From NCBI GenBank assembly GCA_002104935.1, contig MCGT01000007.1, positions 310,001 through 374,000 of the forward strand: a stretch of 64,000 nt of DNA. The letters are read 5' to 3'. The notes under the pieces were generated by a model. It saw nothing but the letters and a program-made list of their open reading frames with translations, ran no database searches and had not been told where the DNA came from. Position 1 is the stretch's first letter. The number at the start of each line of letters is the position of its first letter. The position numbers were made by a program, and so were the translations under genes. This document shows, piece after piece, positions 36,738 through 50,233 of the stretch. Source of the stretch: Hesseltinella vesiculosa. Its lineage: Eukaryota > Mucoromycota > Mucoromycetes > Mucorales > Cunninghamellaceae.

Positions 36738-37288
36738 TTAAGCCAGGGCATGCTGCTTTACGAGCAGAGTGTGCTCATCTTGAAAAAAAAGGTCCCCACG
36801 AAAAAAAAACCAAAGTTCAAAAAATAAATACGGGGTCACACAATAGGGTGCACGCCAGGCTTGAAAAAAAACCCATATTTAGACATAGCCAAAAAAGTGT
36901 CAAGTTTAAGCAAATACTTGCCTTCAATGGGAATGAAAATAATTGTGAGCGATATATTTTTCTTTATATGGGTGGTGGATTTTTTGAAATAATACGTTCC
37001 TTTTCAAGGCAATTGCCCCTTTTAAGGCACGTATTATTTCAAAAAATCCACCACCCATATAAAGAAAAATATATCGCTCACAATTATTTTCATTCCCATT
37101 GAAGGCAAGTATTTGCTTAAACTTGACACTTTTTTGGCTATGTCTAAATATGGGTTTTTTTTCAAGCCTGGCGTGCACCCTATTGTGTGACCCCGTATTT
37201 ATTTTTTGAACTTTGGTTTTTTTTTCGTGGGGACCTTTTTTTTCAAGATGAGCACACTCTGTTCGTAAAGCAGCATGCCCTGGCTTAA
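36738..37288. repeat. Long palindrome: 260-bp arms, 31-base loop, TTAA ends
   Basis: Positions 36738-36997 and 37029-37288 are inverted copies of each other, with equal lengths throughout and only one difference noticed (GAGCAG versus GAACAG near the outer end). The loop is 36998-37028. Identity stops exactly at a TTAA on each side; flanking bases differ. Because of the symmetry both strands show near-identical open frames, which are a by-product. It fits a fold-back/MITE-type insertion with a TTAA target, or another source of hairpin RNA. Confidence 0.92.
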
Positions 37289-37740
37289 TCAAGAGATCTT
37301 GAAGAACTTTATTTTGGGCAGCACTGATACCTTCCATGTTTTTTTAGGTACCGTAAGCATTTGTGCCTTCAGCTTTTTTTTTCTTCGAACCCTGAGACCA
37401 CACGCCAGCACTTTTTTTTTTTTTGCTGCGCACTGCCATGCTATTGACTTAAAGCGCAGGCTGCTTGGTTTTTGTTTGGGTGGGAATGTTTCAGATTATT
37501 TTCCCATAGACTTCTGTGTTTACACCATGTTTCACTCTGAGACGGTTGTCATGGCAACCTCCTTTTCTTATTTTTTTTTTTGAAGAGGATGCCGTAATAT
37601 TCAGTATCCGCACAGTGCCTCCCAGTTTGGTCGGTCACGCAGTTCCAAAACACTTTGAAGGTCCAGCCTTCGCCACTCTGCTCATGTCGCACTTGACGAA
37701 GGCACCAGCTTTCACTCACTGTTGAACATTGCCATGAGCG

Positions 37741-37900
37741 CACGGCAAGCTATCGAAGGCGCTGAGCGGAGACCGAATATGACAGTCCTTTAAAAAAGCA
37801 ATCGCTGCAAACCCTTTTTTGATCGGATCGCTAGGGATTTGGAGTTGGCAAACTAAACTGATCAAAAATTGGCCGGGCAACCTTCGCTTACGGGCTTGAT
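37741..37900. repeat. Rearranged piece of the dispersed repeat (copy E)
   Basis: The left part resembles the family on the plus strand (GAAGGCGCTGAGCGGAGACC, then AAAGCAATCGCTGCAAA). The part near 37860-37890 matches the GAAGGTCRCCCAGCCAA landmark on the opposite strand. So this looks like a chimera or an inverted insertion of two family pieces. Confidence 0.4.
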
Positions 37901-38157
37901 ATTTTCAGCATCATCACTGATGAGTTTGTGATTTTCCACAAAATTCCACACCCATTCAAAAGGTCAAAAGTGCTATGCCATGTTTACTCTTTTCATTTTG
38001 AAAAAAAAAAAAAATCGCTTGTCAGAATTCGTTCTCCCCTAAACCCACACAGCTTTTTTTTTGCGTGCACAAACACAAGGCTGCCCAGGTCCATCCACAG
38101 AGACTTTCTATCCCATCAAGAGCTCGATTTACTTTATTTTATTCTAGGGATACTTAT

Positions 38158-40458
<2,301 letters not shown>

Positions 40459-40826
40459 ATGGGGCGTCATATAAGAAGAAGGCAATTACGAATAGATGCA
40501 AATAAGACTTGGCTGTATAACTTGAAAATGAGAAAATATTACATTCTCAAAGGTAAATCCTATTATTGACCTTGTTTGTTTATTTTTTAAAACGCGTTGC
40601 TTCATGATCTCCTTCTCCTCCATTAGGTTTAAAGTGTAGTTTGTGCCACGGATTAGGGCACAAACGAGCAGATTGTCCTTTCAACCGTTAGTATTGATCG
40701 CCCCTACATTGCCAGTTTCTAACATTTACTTTTAAAGGTGGCAAACGAAAGTCCAAAACCCAGCTCAAAAGGGCCAACAAGCTTCTACGTAAGGCTGGCT
40801 CCATGGCCCGCAAGGAAAAGCAGTAG
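40459..40826 (+). CDS. Small CCHC zinc-knuckle protein (5' part of the relic)
   Basis: If translated alone, the first three exons give an 80-residue, very basic protein MGRHIRRRQLRID... with one CCHC knuckle (C-x2-C-x4-H-x4-C: CSLCHGLGHKRADC) and a Lys/Arg-rich tail ending RKEKQ. Both introns have good GT-AG ends and keep the frame. The reading continues after the TAG in the same frame into the helical part of the Fanzor-like relic, so it is more likely a truncated N-terminus than an independent gene. Expression is unknown. Confidence 0.35.
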
Positions 40827-42090
40827 AACCCTGATGGGAAAAAAAGGGCCAAGAAATTCAAGTTGAAGGATCTCCAGTCTCTCTTGCTTGGTACCAATTT
40901 CAAAACCCGTGTTCGCAAGATATCTCTTTGTCATGCTCTTAACATGGCCCAAGACAATATCCAAGACCAACGCCAAGCAAAGATGGACGTCCAAGAAACC
41001 ATCCTCCTATGGGTCGATCACATCCGCTATGTCTCCATCTGCGCCCAGTCGTTCTTCAACTATTATGTTCTGCATGTCATGTCTGAGGGTTCTGTGGTCA
41101 ACGATACTGTATTCTGTAAAGATTTTTTCTATGGGATCTGCCAACTGGTGACTGGCAAGGCTGTGACCTCCCCCAACTCGAACATACCTGATCCTACAGC
41201 AATTTATCACCATTACCAGTCTCTCTTGGGTGACTGCCGCTTCGAATTATATTGGATCAAGGGTGCTAGTAACATGATTTCTGAAATGGCGGATGAGTTA
41301 GCCCAAATCAATCTCTTGGCTGTGACTGAACGTTTTGAAGAAAAGTGTATCAAGTATATTCGCTTTCGCTTGGTCAACACCCTCAAGGATCAGCTGTCTG
41401 ACGGCCAGGTCAGTAAGAAAGAGAGAGAAAATAAGAAGGCGCGAGTTGCTCACTTTTTTTTTTTTTGACAAAGGAAATGCCAAAGTCCGGTTATATTATG
41501 AACGCATGCCAGAATATTTACGACACTGTCACCCGTCAAGAAAAAGTTGAACCACTGTCAGAAAATAGCCCCGATCTCTTGCGAACGATCGTCTCAACAT
41601 TTATCTCAACCCTGAACTTTGGTCCAAGTCCAGTTACGCTGAAGGAACTTACTGCAAGTCCTGGAACATATTTGCAGCTGAAAAGCAAGGGTTACTTCTT
41701 GTTACAAAAACAAATGAATACAACACAAGCAAGGTAAATCATGAGGAGAGGGAAAAACGAAGCGCAAAATGACCTTTTTTTTCTATCTCATTTTTTTAAC
41801 AGGTCTGTCCAATGTGTGATGAAAAAGACCTTGAACACAAGACCGTCGGTGACCCATTCCTGCGAGGTGCAAGCATGTCTTTGTGGTCGGTTCTACAGTG
41901 CCAACACTGTAAAATCAACTGGGACAGGGACAAGCTTGCGTCTTGGAATATGTTGCGTCTTGGCAAGACTGCCCTCCAAGGATTGCCTCGCCCAGCGTTG
42001 TTCTGCCCACCACGATCCACCTCCGCCGACCAATCATCACCACACCAACAAACTTCAGCAGTTGCTTCTTCGTCTCGGGACCCTCACTAA
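40459..42090 (+). pseudogene. Fanzor-like (TnpB-derived) gene relic lacking the RuvC core
   Basis: Spliced exons 40459-40552, 40627-40686 and 40738-41409, then 41474-41732, form one continuous frame apart from an in-frame TAG at 40824-40826. Order: N-terminal CCHC knuckle (CSLCHGLGHKRADC), basic linker, a helical part (SFFNYYVLHVMSEGS to ERFEEKCIKYIRFRL), then a TnpB-type zinc ribbon (CPMC ... CQHC, then NWDRDKLASWNMLRLG) and LPRPALF. The zinc ribbon with the D-R-D-x-x-A-S-x-N-M/I ending is typical of Fanzor and TnpB proteins. The expected RuvC segments between the helical part and the ribbon are missing: only about 90 residues and an 85-base gap are there. The ribbon is also one base out of frame with the preceding exon across the intron near 41733-41812. 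So the nuclease is dead. The assignment rests on motif recall, not on a search. Confidence 0.55.
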
Positions 42091-42361
42091 CGAACATCTT
42101 TACCTCGCTGGCCAAAAAACCAGCTTATTTACGTAAGCCTGAGGCAGAATGTGAAGAGGAAATGCTGATTTTTTTTTTGGCAGGTTTGTCATGAAAATGA
42201 ATAAAGTAAGTTTAGATGAAAATAATTCAAGCGCCTGATTGGCTACTAACATTGGATTTTTTTCTGTAGTGTCATCTGATACAACGGCGGATGTTTCAGC
42301 TAATTCTTTTGTGAGACAATGCAGAGGCACCGAACGTTTTTTATTCCTCTGGGTGAGGTTT

Positions 42362-43845
42362 CTATAGTAAAACACGCGAGAGATCGGCAAGGTGCTGGGC
42401 AGTGAGAGGTGATTGTTGATACTCCTTCATGGCGAGAAGAGCATCGTCAACATACTCGGGCTGCCGCATGCCGGTAAGTACACAACCCAGTTCGTCTTGG
42501 GCCAAGTACATTTGCAGGGCCTTGACGGTGAGAGGAGAGTGGCAGGAGGAGGCATAATGGGACCATGGCACCAAGGCCGAGAAGATTCGGTCCAAATCAT
42601 TGTTTTTTTTTAGGGTGTCCATGTAGCTATAGTTGACCAGGGCATCGACTAATTGGTCCATGGCGGCTTGGTAATGGTTGGCCCAAGTAACGTAGCTGGG
42701 TATATCGGCATACATGTCGCAGAACAAGGCGAGGTCTTGCTGAAGCTGCGGCTTGACTTGTGTGGTGAGATAGTGGCGTGTGGCAAAATGATGCTGGCCG
42801 AGGCGCTGCAGGTTCTCAGACAGGATCTGGCCCCACACAAACGATTTGCTGGCATGGACCACGCTGTCTTGGTCCTGGCGTTCCTCGTCGAGCTCGGAGA
42901 TCATGTCCATTTCGAGGCGGGCGACCCGTTCAAAAGCGTCACGGAGATCAGCCATGTCGGTGGGTTGGGAGACCATGTGATTGTAGAGGCCACGGACGCC
43001 GTGAGGTGTGATGGCGTTCAAGGGGCGGTTGGCTAGGACAAAGAGGTCATGTTGTTCGATGGTGTCCATGAGCAAATTATTTTGCACGGCGTTGGGTTCG
43101 TACAGGTTGAAGGGTAGCTGGACGGCAACGAAATTGTCCAGGCGGTCACAGGCGTCGAGGATGGACGACAAGCGCAGATGGTCGGTGGCGTCTGGCAGGG
43201 CCAGGGTATTGGAACACACGCCGTAGCCGCCAATGACCTTCTGTTGGACCAGGGAGTCCAAGAATCGGAAGCTGTCGGTCAGCTGCTGATACACGTTGCC
43301 TTTGCCCTTGAGCATGCGCTCAGGGGCATTGATCAGAAAGATGTCTATATGGTTGGTTTGCATTCGTTCCAGGGATTGCTCGAGTTGATCTTGAAGGATC
43401 CTAGGTGCGATCCCATGGAAGCTGTTACCCTGGACATGAATGTAATCTTGGGCATTGTCATAGCGTTCGACATCCTTTTTCGACAAGTAGCCGGCTTTGG
43501 TGATCAAGGTGATGTCCTAGGAGTGTGTGAGAAACGGAGTGGGGAAAGGATGTTTCTATGCTTTACCTTGCGATTAAAATTGGGCAAGACTTGGCCGATG
43601 AGGGATTCGGATTGGCCCTGTTCAAAGTTGGCACCGGTATCAATGACATCAATGCCTTGTTGCAATGCATAGATCAATGCTTCAGCATGGCGTGGTTGGG
43701 AGAGTCGGTAAGCGCCAAAGCCTAGACGAGTGACGGAACGATCCAGTTTAGGAATCCTGCGTTTGGGTAATGTCTGTGCTGCTGCTGCTGCTGCCATGCC
43801 ACGTTGCTGCATCCATCGCGTTGTTAAAGTGAGTCGTCCCTTCAT
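42362..43845 (-). CDS. Aldo/keto-reductase-fold protein, probably catalytically impaired
   Basis: Two exons (43845-43567, 43516-42362) encode 477 residues. An Arg/Ser/Gln-rich N-terminus with few acids (MKGRLTLTTRWMQQRGMAAA) resembles a mitochondrial presequence. The AKR part follows: VTRLGFGAYRLSQPRHAEA, DVIDTGANFEQGQSESLIG, LITKAGYLSKKD, QLEQSLERMQTNHIDIFLI and VIGGYGVCSNTL. In the usual tetrad Asp and Lys are present, but the Tyr position is Phe (DTGANF) and the His position is Asn (LINAPE), so reductase activity is doubtful. The C-terminal 150 residues are extra compared with a normal AKR of about 320 and are predicted helical, with no known domain. Function is open. Confidence 0.8.
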
Positions 43846-44906
43846 TGTTTACAAACCAGCTGTAGGCGTGTCTAGAAAAAAAAAAAGGAAAGGGAGGCGA
43901 CAAAGCACAAAGCCTCCGCCGTTTCATATTTTTTTTCCCCTCGACTTCACACTTGTCCAGCCATTCTTCGAGATGGATACAGTCTTTACCAAGGGAGGTT
44001 GTACTCACAAAGGGAGAAGACAATGCTCTTTTTTTTCTTTCAAAAAGAATTTGGCTGGACGATGACAACAGACAGACTAAAAAAAGCCCTCGGTGCATGA
44101 ATGCCGGTGAGGACTGGCCGCTCCCTCTCCTTGATGTAAACAAAAAGCGCCAATGCTCCCTCTTCACCTTTCAAACTGTCTTTCTCTTTTAAAAAATACG
44201 CCATTTTTTTTTAAAAAAAAAAAAATCAAGTTCCTTCAAGGAGATAAAAGGGGGAAAGGGGGCCGAACACGATGGGGTAAAGAAGGACAGGGGTGCGGCG
44301 GTCAAAGGAGGCAACGGTTTTGGCGGGCTCGATTTTTTTTTTTTTTTCAAACGGACAAAGAGGATATTTATTGCACCAATCATGAGAAAAGAATGTCAAA
44401 AGAGAAGGAAACAAGAGAAGAAGAAAAAGTCGGTGTGCTTGGACAGAAAAGGAAAACCTTGGCTTTTACTAAGCGTCTTCTTTTTTTAGCTACATGACCT
44501 TGTCCACGATGGATGTTCATGCATTTTTTTAGTGTCTTTTTTTAATGTAAAAAGGGAGGCTAGGGATCTTTTGGTCTCGATGGATTTCGAGGGATGACTA
44601 GATTTGGCGGTGCCTCGTGATTTTTTTTCTTCTCGTTGGGCCTTCATGGGGGTCACTAGATCTTGTTTGTTTGATGTTGTTTGTTGTTTGGTCCCCACCC
44701 CCCAGATGCACAAAGAGATGCTGAGTCTGTCAACTCCTTACTTTATCACTGTTTATATGTGTAAAGAAAAGGCACAAGAGAGAATTACAACAATTAGGGC
44801 ATTTTATTAGTTTCGTGGTTTTTAAAAAAAAAATGAAGGATATGAGTAAGGAAGCTAAACAAACAACAACAAAAAGTGGGATATCATAAGTAACAAAAAA
44901 AGGAAA
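43846..44906. other. Intergenic between the AKR-like gene and the StuA-type gene
   Basis: About 1.06 kb; both neighbours are on the minus strand, so this holds the AKR-like promoter and the 3' region of the StuA-type gene. A/T runs are frequent. Short frames have no family features. Nothing else recognised. Confidence 0.45.
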
Positions 44907-46567
44907 TCAATGCTGGGTGCGTAGCTTTTTGACAGGCTTGACATCCGGAGTGCAAGGCAGCTCAGGTACGGTTTGCTGCAGCGATCGTTTACGACCACGT
45001 TGTGTGATGGACAGATCGTCCTTTGTTTTTGGTGTGAGAGAGTGAGGGAGGGCAGAGAGGGAGGAAAGGGAGGGAGGCGGCAAGGGGGTGGAGGTGGTGG
45101 ATGGGTGATGCCATTGAGAAGTGAGAGGCGTATGATGTGACAGGGGGTTGTATTTGATGTCTTCATGAGGAGGGCTGTCGGGGTAGGTGGGTGTGGAAGA
45201 GGTAGTGGTGGGGGCCGAGGATTTCATGTAAGACTTTCTAGACAATGGATCGTAATCAAAAGTATCATAGGTAGATGAGCGCGGTGGCATGGACATGGCG
45301 GTGGATCGGTAATCGTAGGGTGAGTTCATCAGATACAGGTCGTCGTGATTTTGATTGGTAGAGAGGGTGGTGGAGGCATTGGAAGTGGTGGTAGGAGGCA
45401 TCAAAGGTGCAATGGTGCCAGGAACAGGGCTACAGCTTCCACTAGGAAGATCAGGTTGTTCTGGATGGCCTCTCAGGATGGCTATAAAAAAAAAAAAAAG
45501 AAAAGAAAAGGATGAGGATCCAGGCGCATCCAAAAAAAAAAAAAAAAAACTTACTGGCAAAAGTGTCTTGGTGGGGCAAGGAATCATTGTTATCAGAAGA
45601 TCGGTCCCAGGTGGGCAAATTGTAGCCATAGGCATGATCATGTCTGTAAGTCATGGGAGGAGGGATACGGGTGGAAGGCACGACCATGGGCATGCCTTGG
45701 CTGGAAGGTAGCATGCTGGAGGTTGGCACAGCAGTGGTTCCAGGGATGGCTGAAGGGCAAAGGTAAATGGAAGGGTCATCTGTGAACAGGGGGTACAATA
45801 AATCTTCAATCTTAAACTTGGCAGCGAGGTCTTTGGCTCGTTCAAAGGTGATCCTGTAAAGAAAAGAGAATGAGACGGCGACCTGGGCTGATTTTTTTTA
45901 GAGATTTACCAGACGCCTTTCAAATGCATGGCACCGACCTTGACGACAACACGGCCTTTTTCATTCTTGAGGATACCGTCACGTTTTCCTCGAGACATGC
46001 CAACAACATTCAAAAGCTTGGTGCCATTGATCATGTCATTATCTAAAAAGGTGAGGAAAGTGAGTCGACGCCATATTTGGACAGAGCTCACTGGGCGTTT
46101 TTTTTTTTTTTTTTTTGGTTACCTTGACGTCTTGCGACACAAACAGATTTGGCGTCGACTTGATAGCAAACGGTGTTTTCATCTTCCCAAACAGTTGTTG
46201 TCAACTTGGGTCTTTGCATGGGTGAAGCCAGGGAAAAACAAGAGGAAGAAGGGCGAACGGCAGAGCTGATGGGTGTCCATGGTAAAGCCGGCAGGCCAGG
46301 GGATGACCATCCAAGCATGGAATTGGTTGAGGTGGACGAGACGGTAGAGGCGGTAGAGTGAGAAAGAGGAGGAGAATGGGTCAAGGACGCGATAGGGTTG
46401 GAAGTGGAAGAGGCTGGTCGGCTGGTCGATGACAGATAGGATCTAGGGTCTGAGAAAGCACTGTTGTTAGCGGTGGGTCTGTAGGAAGGATAATAATTGG
46501 TGTGGTCCGTATGTTGCATCATATACGAAGAAGATGGATACAGAGAACTAGGGTAAAGACCTTCCAT
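44907..46567 (-). CDS. stuA: APSES transcription factor, StuA/Efg1-like
   Basis: Regulator of morphogenesis and sporulation. Four exons (46567-46123, 46042-45910, 45853-45555, 45481-44907) sum to 483 residues. The N-terminal third is Ser/Thr/Pro-rich. The APSES DNA-binding domain spans about residues 125-225: [20 protein letters not shown], then [60 protein letters not shown] and [14 protein letters not shown]. These match StuA/Asm1/Efg1 rather than the Mbp1/Swi4 branch, which has ankyrin repeats. The C-terminus is low-complexity, ending in a likely nuclear localisation signal RGRKRSLQ and VKKLRTQH. Introns interrupt the DNA-binding domain twice. The upstream intergenic region is unusually long. 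Confidence 0.93.
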
Positions 46568-48361
46568 TCGACAAAAAAGGTTTGAAAGTAAAAAAAGAAA
46601 AAAAAAGTGAAGAAAGAAAAAGGAAAAAAAAGAGTGGCAGAGCCTTTTTAATATAGACGGGACTTCCGGAATAAGCCCAACAAAAAAAAAAAAACTTGGA
46701 ACGATGGAAAAATTGATCAAATGAGAGGAAGCAAGAGAATACCTTCCTACTTGGGATCAAAGTGGCGAAAAATAGAAAAAAGGAGCTTCTCTCTCTTTGG
46801 TAAAAAAATGAACAGCTCTCTTTTTTTTTTTTTTGCTCATCACCCCCTCAATCTCCCCCCTTTTTTACTAACCTGTGTTCAATATTGCAATTGTTTACTG
46901 TTGTTTGTTGTTTTTTTTTATGGTTTGCTGCAATCAAGACAAGAGGAAGGATAGCCTTTTTTAAGGTTTCTCTTCCTTTTTGACCTGCATAAAAACTCGT
47001 CAAGCGGGCTACGAATTTTGGCCAGTTTCCCCTTTTTTTCTCGAGGACGTAAAAAACAAGCGTGTGATGGAGTGGGCTCATAAAAGCAAAATGAAAAAAA
47101 AAAAAAAAAACTAGCATGGAAAAAGCCTAATTGGCTTGATTTGGGTGTGGAGGGCTTTTCTCCCCTTTAATGATCTCATGTTAAAATAACAACTAGAAAA
47201 ATGACTCGTTTTATTTGTGTGTATGAAGATCGACGCCCTTTTTATGGCACCGGTGCCATGTTAAACAAATAAGAAACAATCTCTGTCTATTTTTTTTAAA
47301 TTAGCATAAACGAGGCACTTTTTTCCATTCGTTCAATGACGATGGTAAGCCCGCTTTTTTTGTTGATGTTGTTGCTTTTTATCCCTTGATTGTGTAACAG
47401 ATCTGTCGTTTTGAAATGGCTTTTATTTCGAACCAAAAAGGAGGGATGAAAAAGTGTTTCTACCAAAAAAGAATAGATAAAAAAAACACGCGATTCTAAA
47501 ACATAAAAGAGCTTAGCCATCGTATGACTCTTAAAGCGTGAGAGAAAAAAAAAAAACGAGAAGATGACCTTTTTGCCTTTGATTTTGAAAGGAGTAGGAA
47601 AAAAGAGAGGGGGGAGGCGTTGATAGTGGAGAAAGAAATCAACGAGCTAAGACCATCTTTAGAAGCCCAATCAGAAAGAAAAAAAGGCACTTATGCATGC
47701 ATGAGCATGCATATACTTCAAAAAAAAATGGGTGGATGACCAATAGGCCCACTTTCGTTCTTCTCATCAAAGAAAGAAAAAAGAGCAAAGGGGGAAAGAT
47801 GACGATCCAAAAAAAAGAAAGGGGCCGAGGGATGCTGGGTACCTCGACCAAACGTAATGGCAAAGTCGTTGAAAAAAAAAAGAGAGGTCTTGTAAGAAGT
47901 GCTTCGATTTGATTGTTTACAAAGCAAGTTTACGTTTTGTTCATGCAATGAATGGAATTGCATGTCCCAAATTGTAGGACATTGTCCAGAGTAATACAAA
48001 AATGGTCGGTTTTTCATGCTACGCTGTTTTGACTTTTTGTGCGCGCGACTCTTTTTTTGACCCATTGTTTATGGTTGCACTGCAGTTGAAATGGGGGTGC
48101 TCTTTTTTTTTTTTTTTTTTTTTTTTGCCTTGTTTTTTTGTTTCAATGTGGTGACATTATCTTTTTTTTCATTTGGTCATTCCTAGCCATGACAAAAAAA
48201 ATCCTCGATGAACTGGTGAACACCCCCTGTCAAAGACCTCCGTGTACGTTCTTGAAACTTTATTTTCTTTTCCCCATTGAATTACTACACTGCCCAAAAA
48301 AAAAATATGTACATGTTTGCTCGTTCGAAGAAAGAAAAAATAGGAGCATTGCCTCGGTGTT
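46568..48361. promoter_or_regulatory. Long upstream region of the StuA-type gene
   Basis: 1.8 kb without a gene lie upstream of the StuA-type start and downstream of the Arb2-domain gene on the same strand. Long leaders and distal promoters are common for this regulator class. A perfect 16-base palindrome ATGGCACCGGTGCCAT lies at 47244-47259, and a GCATGC-containing inverted element near 47690-47713. A T run of 26 follows at about 48101-48126. No factor can be assigned. Confidence 0.4.
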
Positions 48362-50233
48362 CATTCAACTGTTAAAGTAGGATCATCCTCGATTGTTTCA
48401 GGATCGTCGACGGGATCTTCCTCTTCGTCATCCGAGACCGGTTCACTCATCTTGACTTGAATGAACTTGAGCATCTTGTGAGCATATTTCCAAATAACGT
48501 AATCAGGTAATTCCACCACTACCCAATAAAAGCGAGTCCAAGATCAGTTGATCCAAAATGGACACTTGATTTGTGACCATCCCCCCCAAAAACCTCCCAC
48601 TGCACACTTTTCCATTGTCCCACACTCTCTTACCTGCAGTCTGGCAAGCACACCCGTACTGCGCATCCGAATAACGCGAAGCGACTTCTTCATTCAGCGT
48701 CCAATTGACAACGTGCTACAAAAGGAAACGCATGAATTTTTTTGGCACTGGCCTCGATTTTCCTACTTACATCATGCAGCCATGTACGCCTTTCTTCGCC
48801 ATTCAGGGTGCCAATGGTATGAGTTGAATTGGCCAGACTCACCCCAACCACCTTTTTCTTGATCGTATCAACTAATCCGCCCCCCAAAAAAATGAGTCCA
48901 AACCAAAATCTTTTTTTTTTCTCACTCTCATTTACAATGATGATTGAGTAATTCCATAAAGCAAATCCCGCCCCAACCAAGCGCCATCACCCCAATCTTG
49001 GAGGCCTTTGCTTCCCTGTCAAATAGAACAAACAAAATCGTAAATAAATGGATGCATTGACGCCTTGACGCTATTCCTTTTTTTGGCATGAACTTTCATT
49101 TACCTGATGAATTGGTCAAACACATAAAGACAATGCTCCTCAGGGTTGGTGTTTTCTAAAATGGTAACGTGTCATCATGCAAGAAATAATGAGTCAGCCC
49201 AACCACATGCATAATACATCTCATTTCCCATATTTATGCCTTTTTACCTGGTACATCGATCCATTTCTGAGGTCCACGGGTTGGTGGTTCATACTACAAC
49301 AATAAAAAAAAAATGAAGTTTCAGGCTGAGCTTCTCCTTTTTTTTTATCTTTGCCACCTTACATGAGATCGATTGTCATACCAAAGTGTACCATTGGGAT
49401 TGAAAATCACCACTTCATAGCCAAGCTCTTGTGCTTCTTCCACCACATTCAATACTGACCCATCCTAGAAATCATTCCAGTTACCCAAACAGATCTCCCC
49501 ATCTTCCAGCTTACATTAATGCTATGGTCACACATCACACGGCGGTTCCATTGCCCAACTCTATAAACACCCATCAAAAAAAATGAGCACGATACACTTC
49601 GTTTTTATCGTCTCCTTTTTTTTATGACCTCGTGCCTATCCCAGGAATCAGGAGAAGCAACTTGCCCGTTGTTGTCAAAGCCTTGGGTCTATTCAGCATC
49701 AGCCAAAAAAGGGTCAGCCAAATAAGGAACCACTGGTTGAAAACCTTACGTCATATAAACATAGGTATGGGGGTCATTCTTAGCCACATTGGCTGAGACT
49801 GGCACTGTGACCTTTTGGAAATTCAAAGGCTCGGCTTGCAGTTTTTCTTCAACGATATCACCAACGAGATCTAGTTAAATGCAACAAAGAGAAGTAGAAA
49901 AAAAAAAAAAAAAAAAAGGAGAGACGATGAGTGAACGATGTTTGGGACGCCCTGTTTTGAAGACGATCATGACGTGACTTACCAATAAACACACGGTATC
50001 TGGCCTCATTGTACGGTTGATCTTTGGGTAGGTATTCAAAAAAGTAAGGATCATCTATAACGAACACGACATCTACGGATCAGTAACAAAAAAAGGAATC
50101 CGTGTGATATGCTGTCTTTACCCGTTGACTTGCTACGAATAGACCCATCGGGCTTGATGTAATAATTGAATCCATCTAATGTTGTTGGGATAGGATCGCG
50201 AACCTTTTTTTCTTTTCTTTTGCCACGAAACAT
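48362..50233 (-). CDS. Arb2-domain (FAM172A-like) protein
   Basis: Fission-yeast Arb2 belongs to an Argonaute-chaperone complex of RNA-directed heterochromatin; FAM172A is its animal relative. About ten short exons join from MFRGKRKEKKVRDPIPTTLD (start 50233), FNYYIKPDGSIRSKSTG, DPYFFEYLPKDQPYNEARYR, a region DLVGDIVEEKLQAEPLNFQK, VGQWNRRVMCDHSINDGS, LGYEVVIFNPNGTLWYDN, a FDQFIREAKASKIGVMALGW stretch and VVGVSLANSTHTIGTL to an acidic end DDPTLTVE. This is the Arb2 order: Y-lgDei region, GQWaRRl, GYEViVlNPN and an alpha/beta-hydrolase-like nucleophile elbow. The elbow reads ALGWGG where relatives have AHSYGG, so the Ser is replaced by Gly and hydrolase activity is unlikely. Exon borders around 49560-49760 are approximate. 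Confidence 0.75.

Larger units (their letters stand above)
35257..38157. other. Repeat-rich intergenic island without genes
   Basis: 2.9 kb between tRNA-Ala and the 3' end of enolase. It holds two partial/complete copies of the dispersed repeat, a long palindrome and a rearranged repeat copy (all listed separately). The first 750 bases (35257-36000) show nothing recognisable. Long A, T and C runs are common. Confidence 0.6.

Noticed and set aside
36734..37337. Two open frames of 122 and 137 residues on opposite strands with the same protein sequence
   Set aside because: They arise from the palindrome: each arm shows the same frame. Rich in Lys from A runs; no family features.
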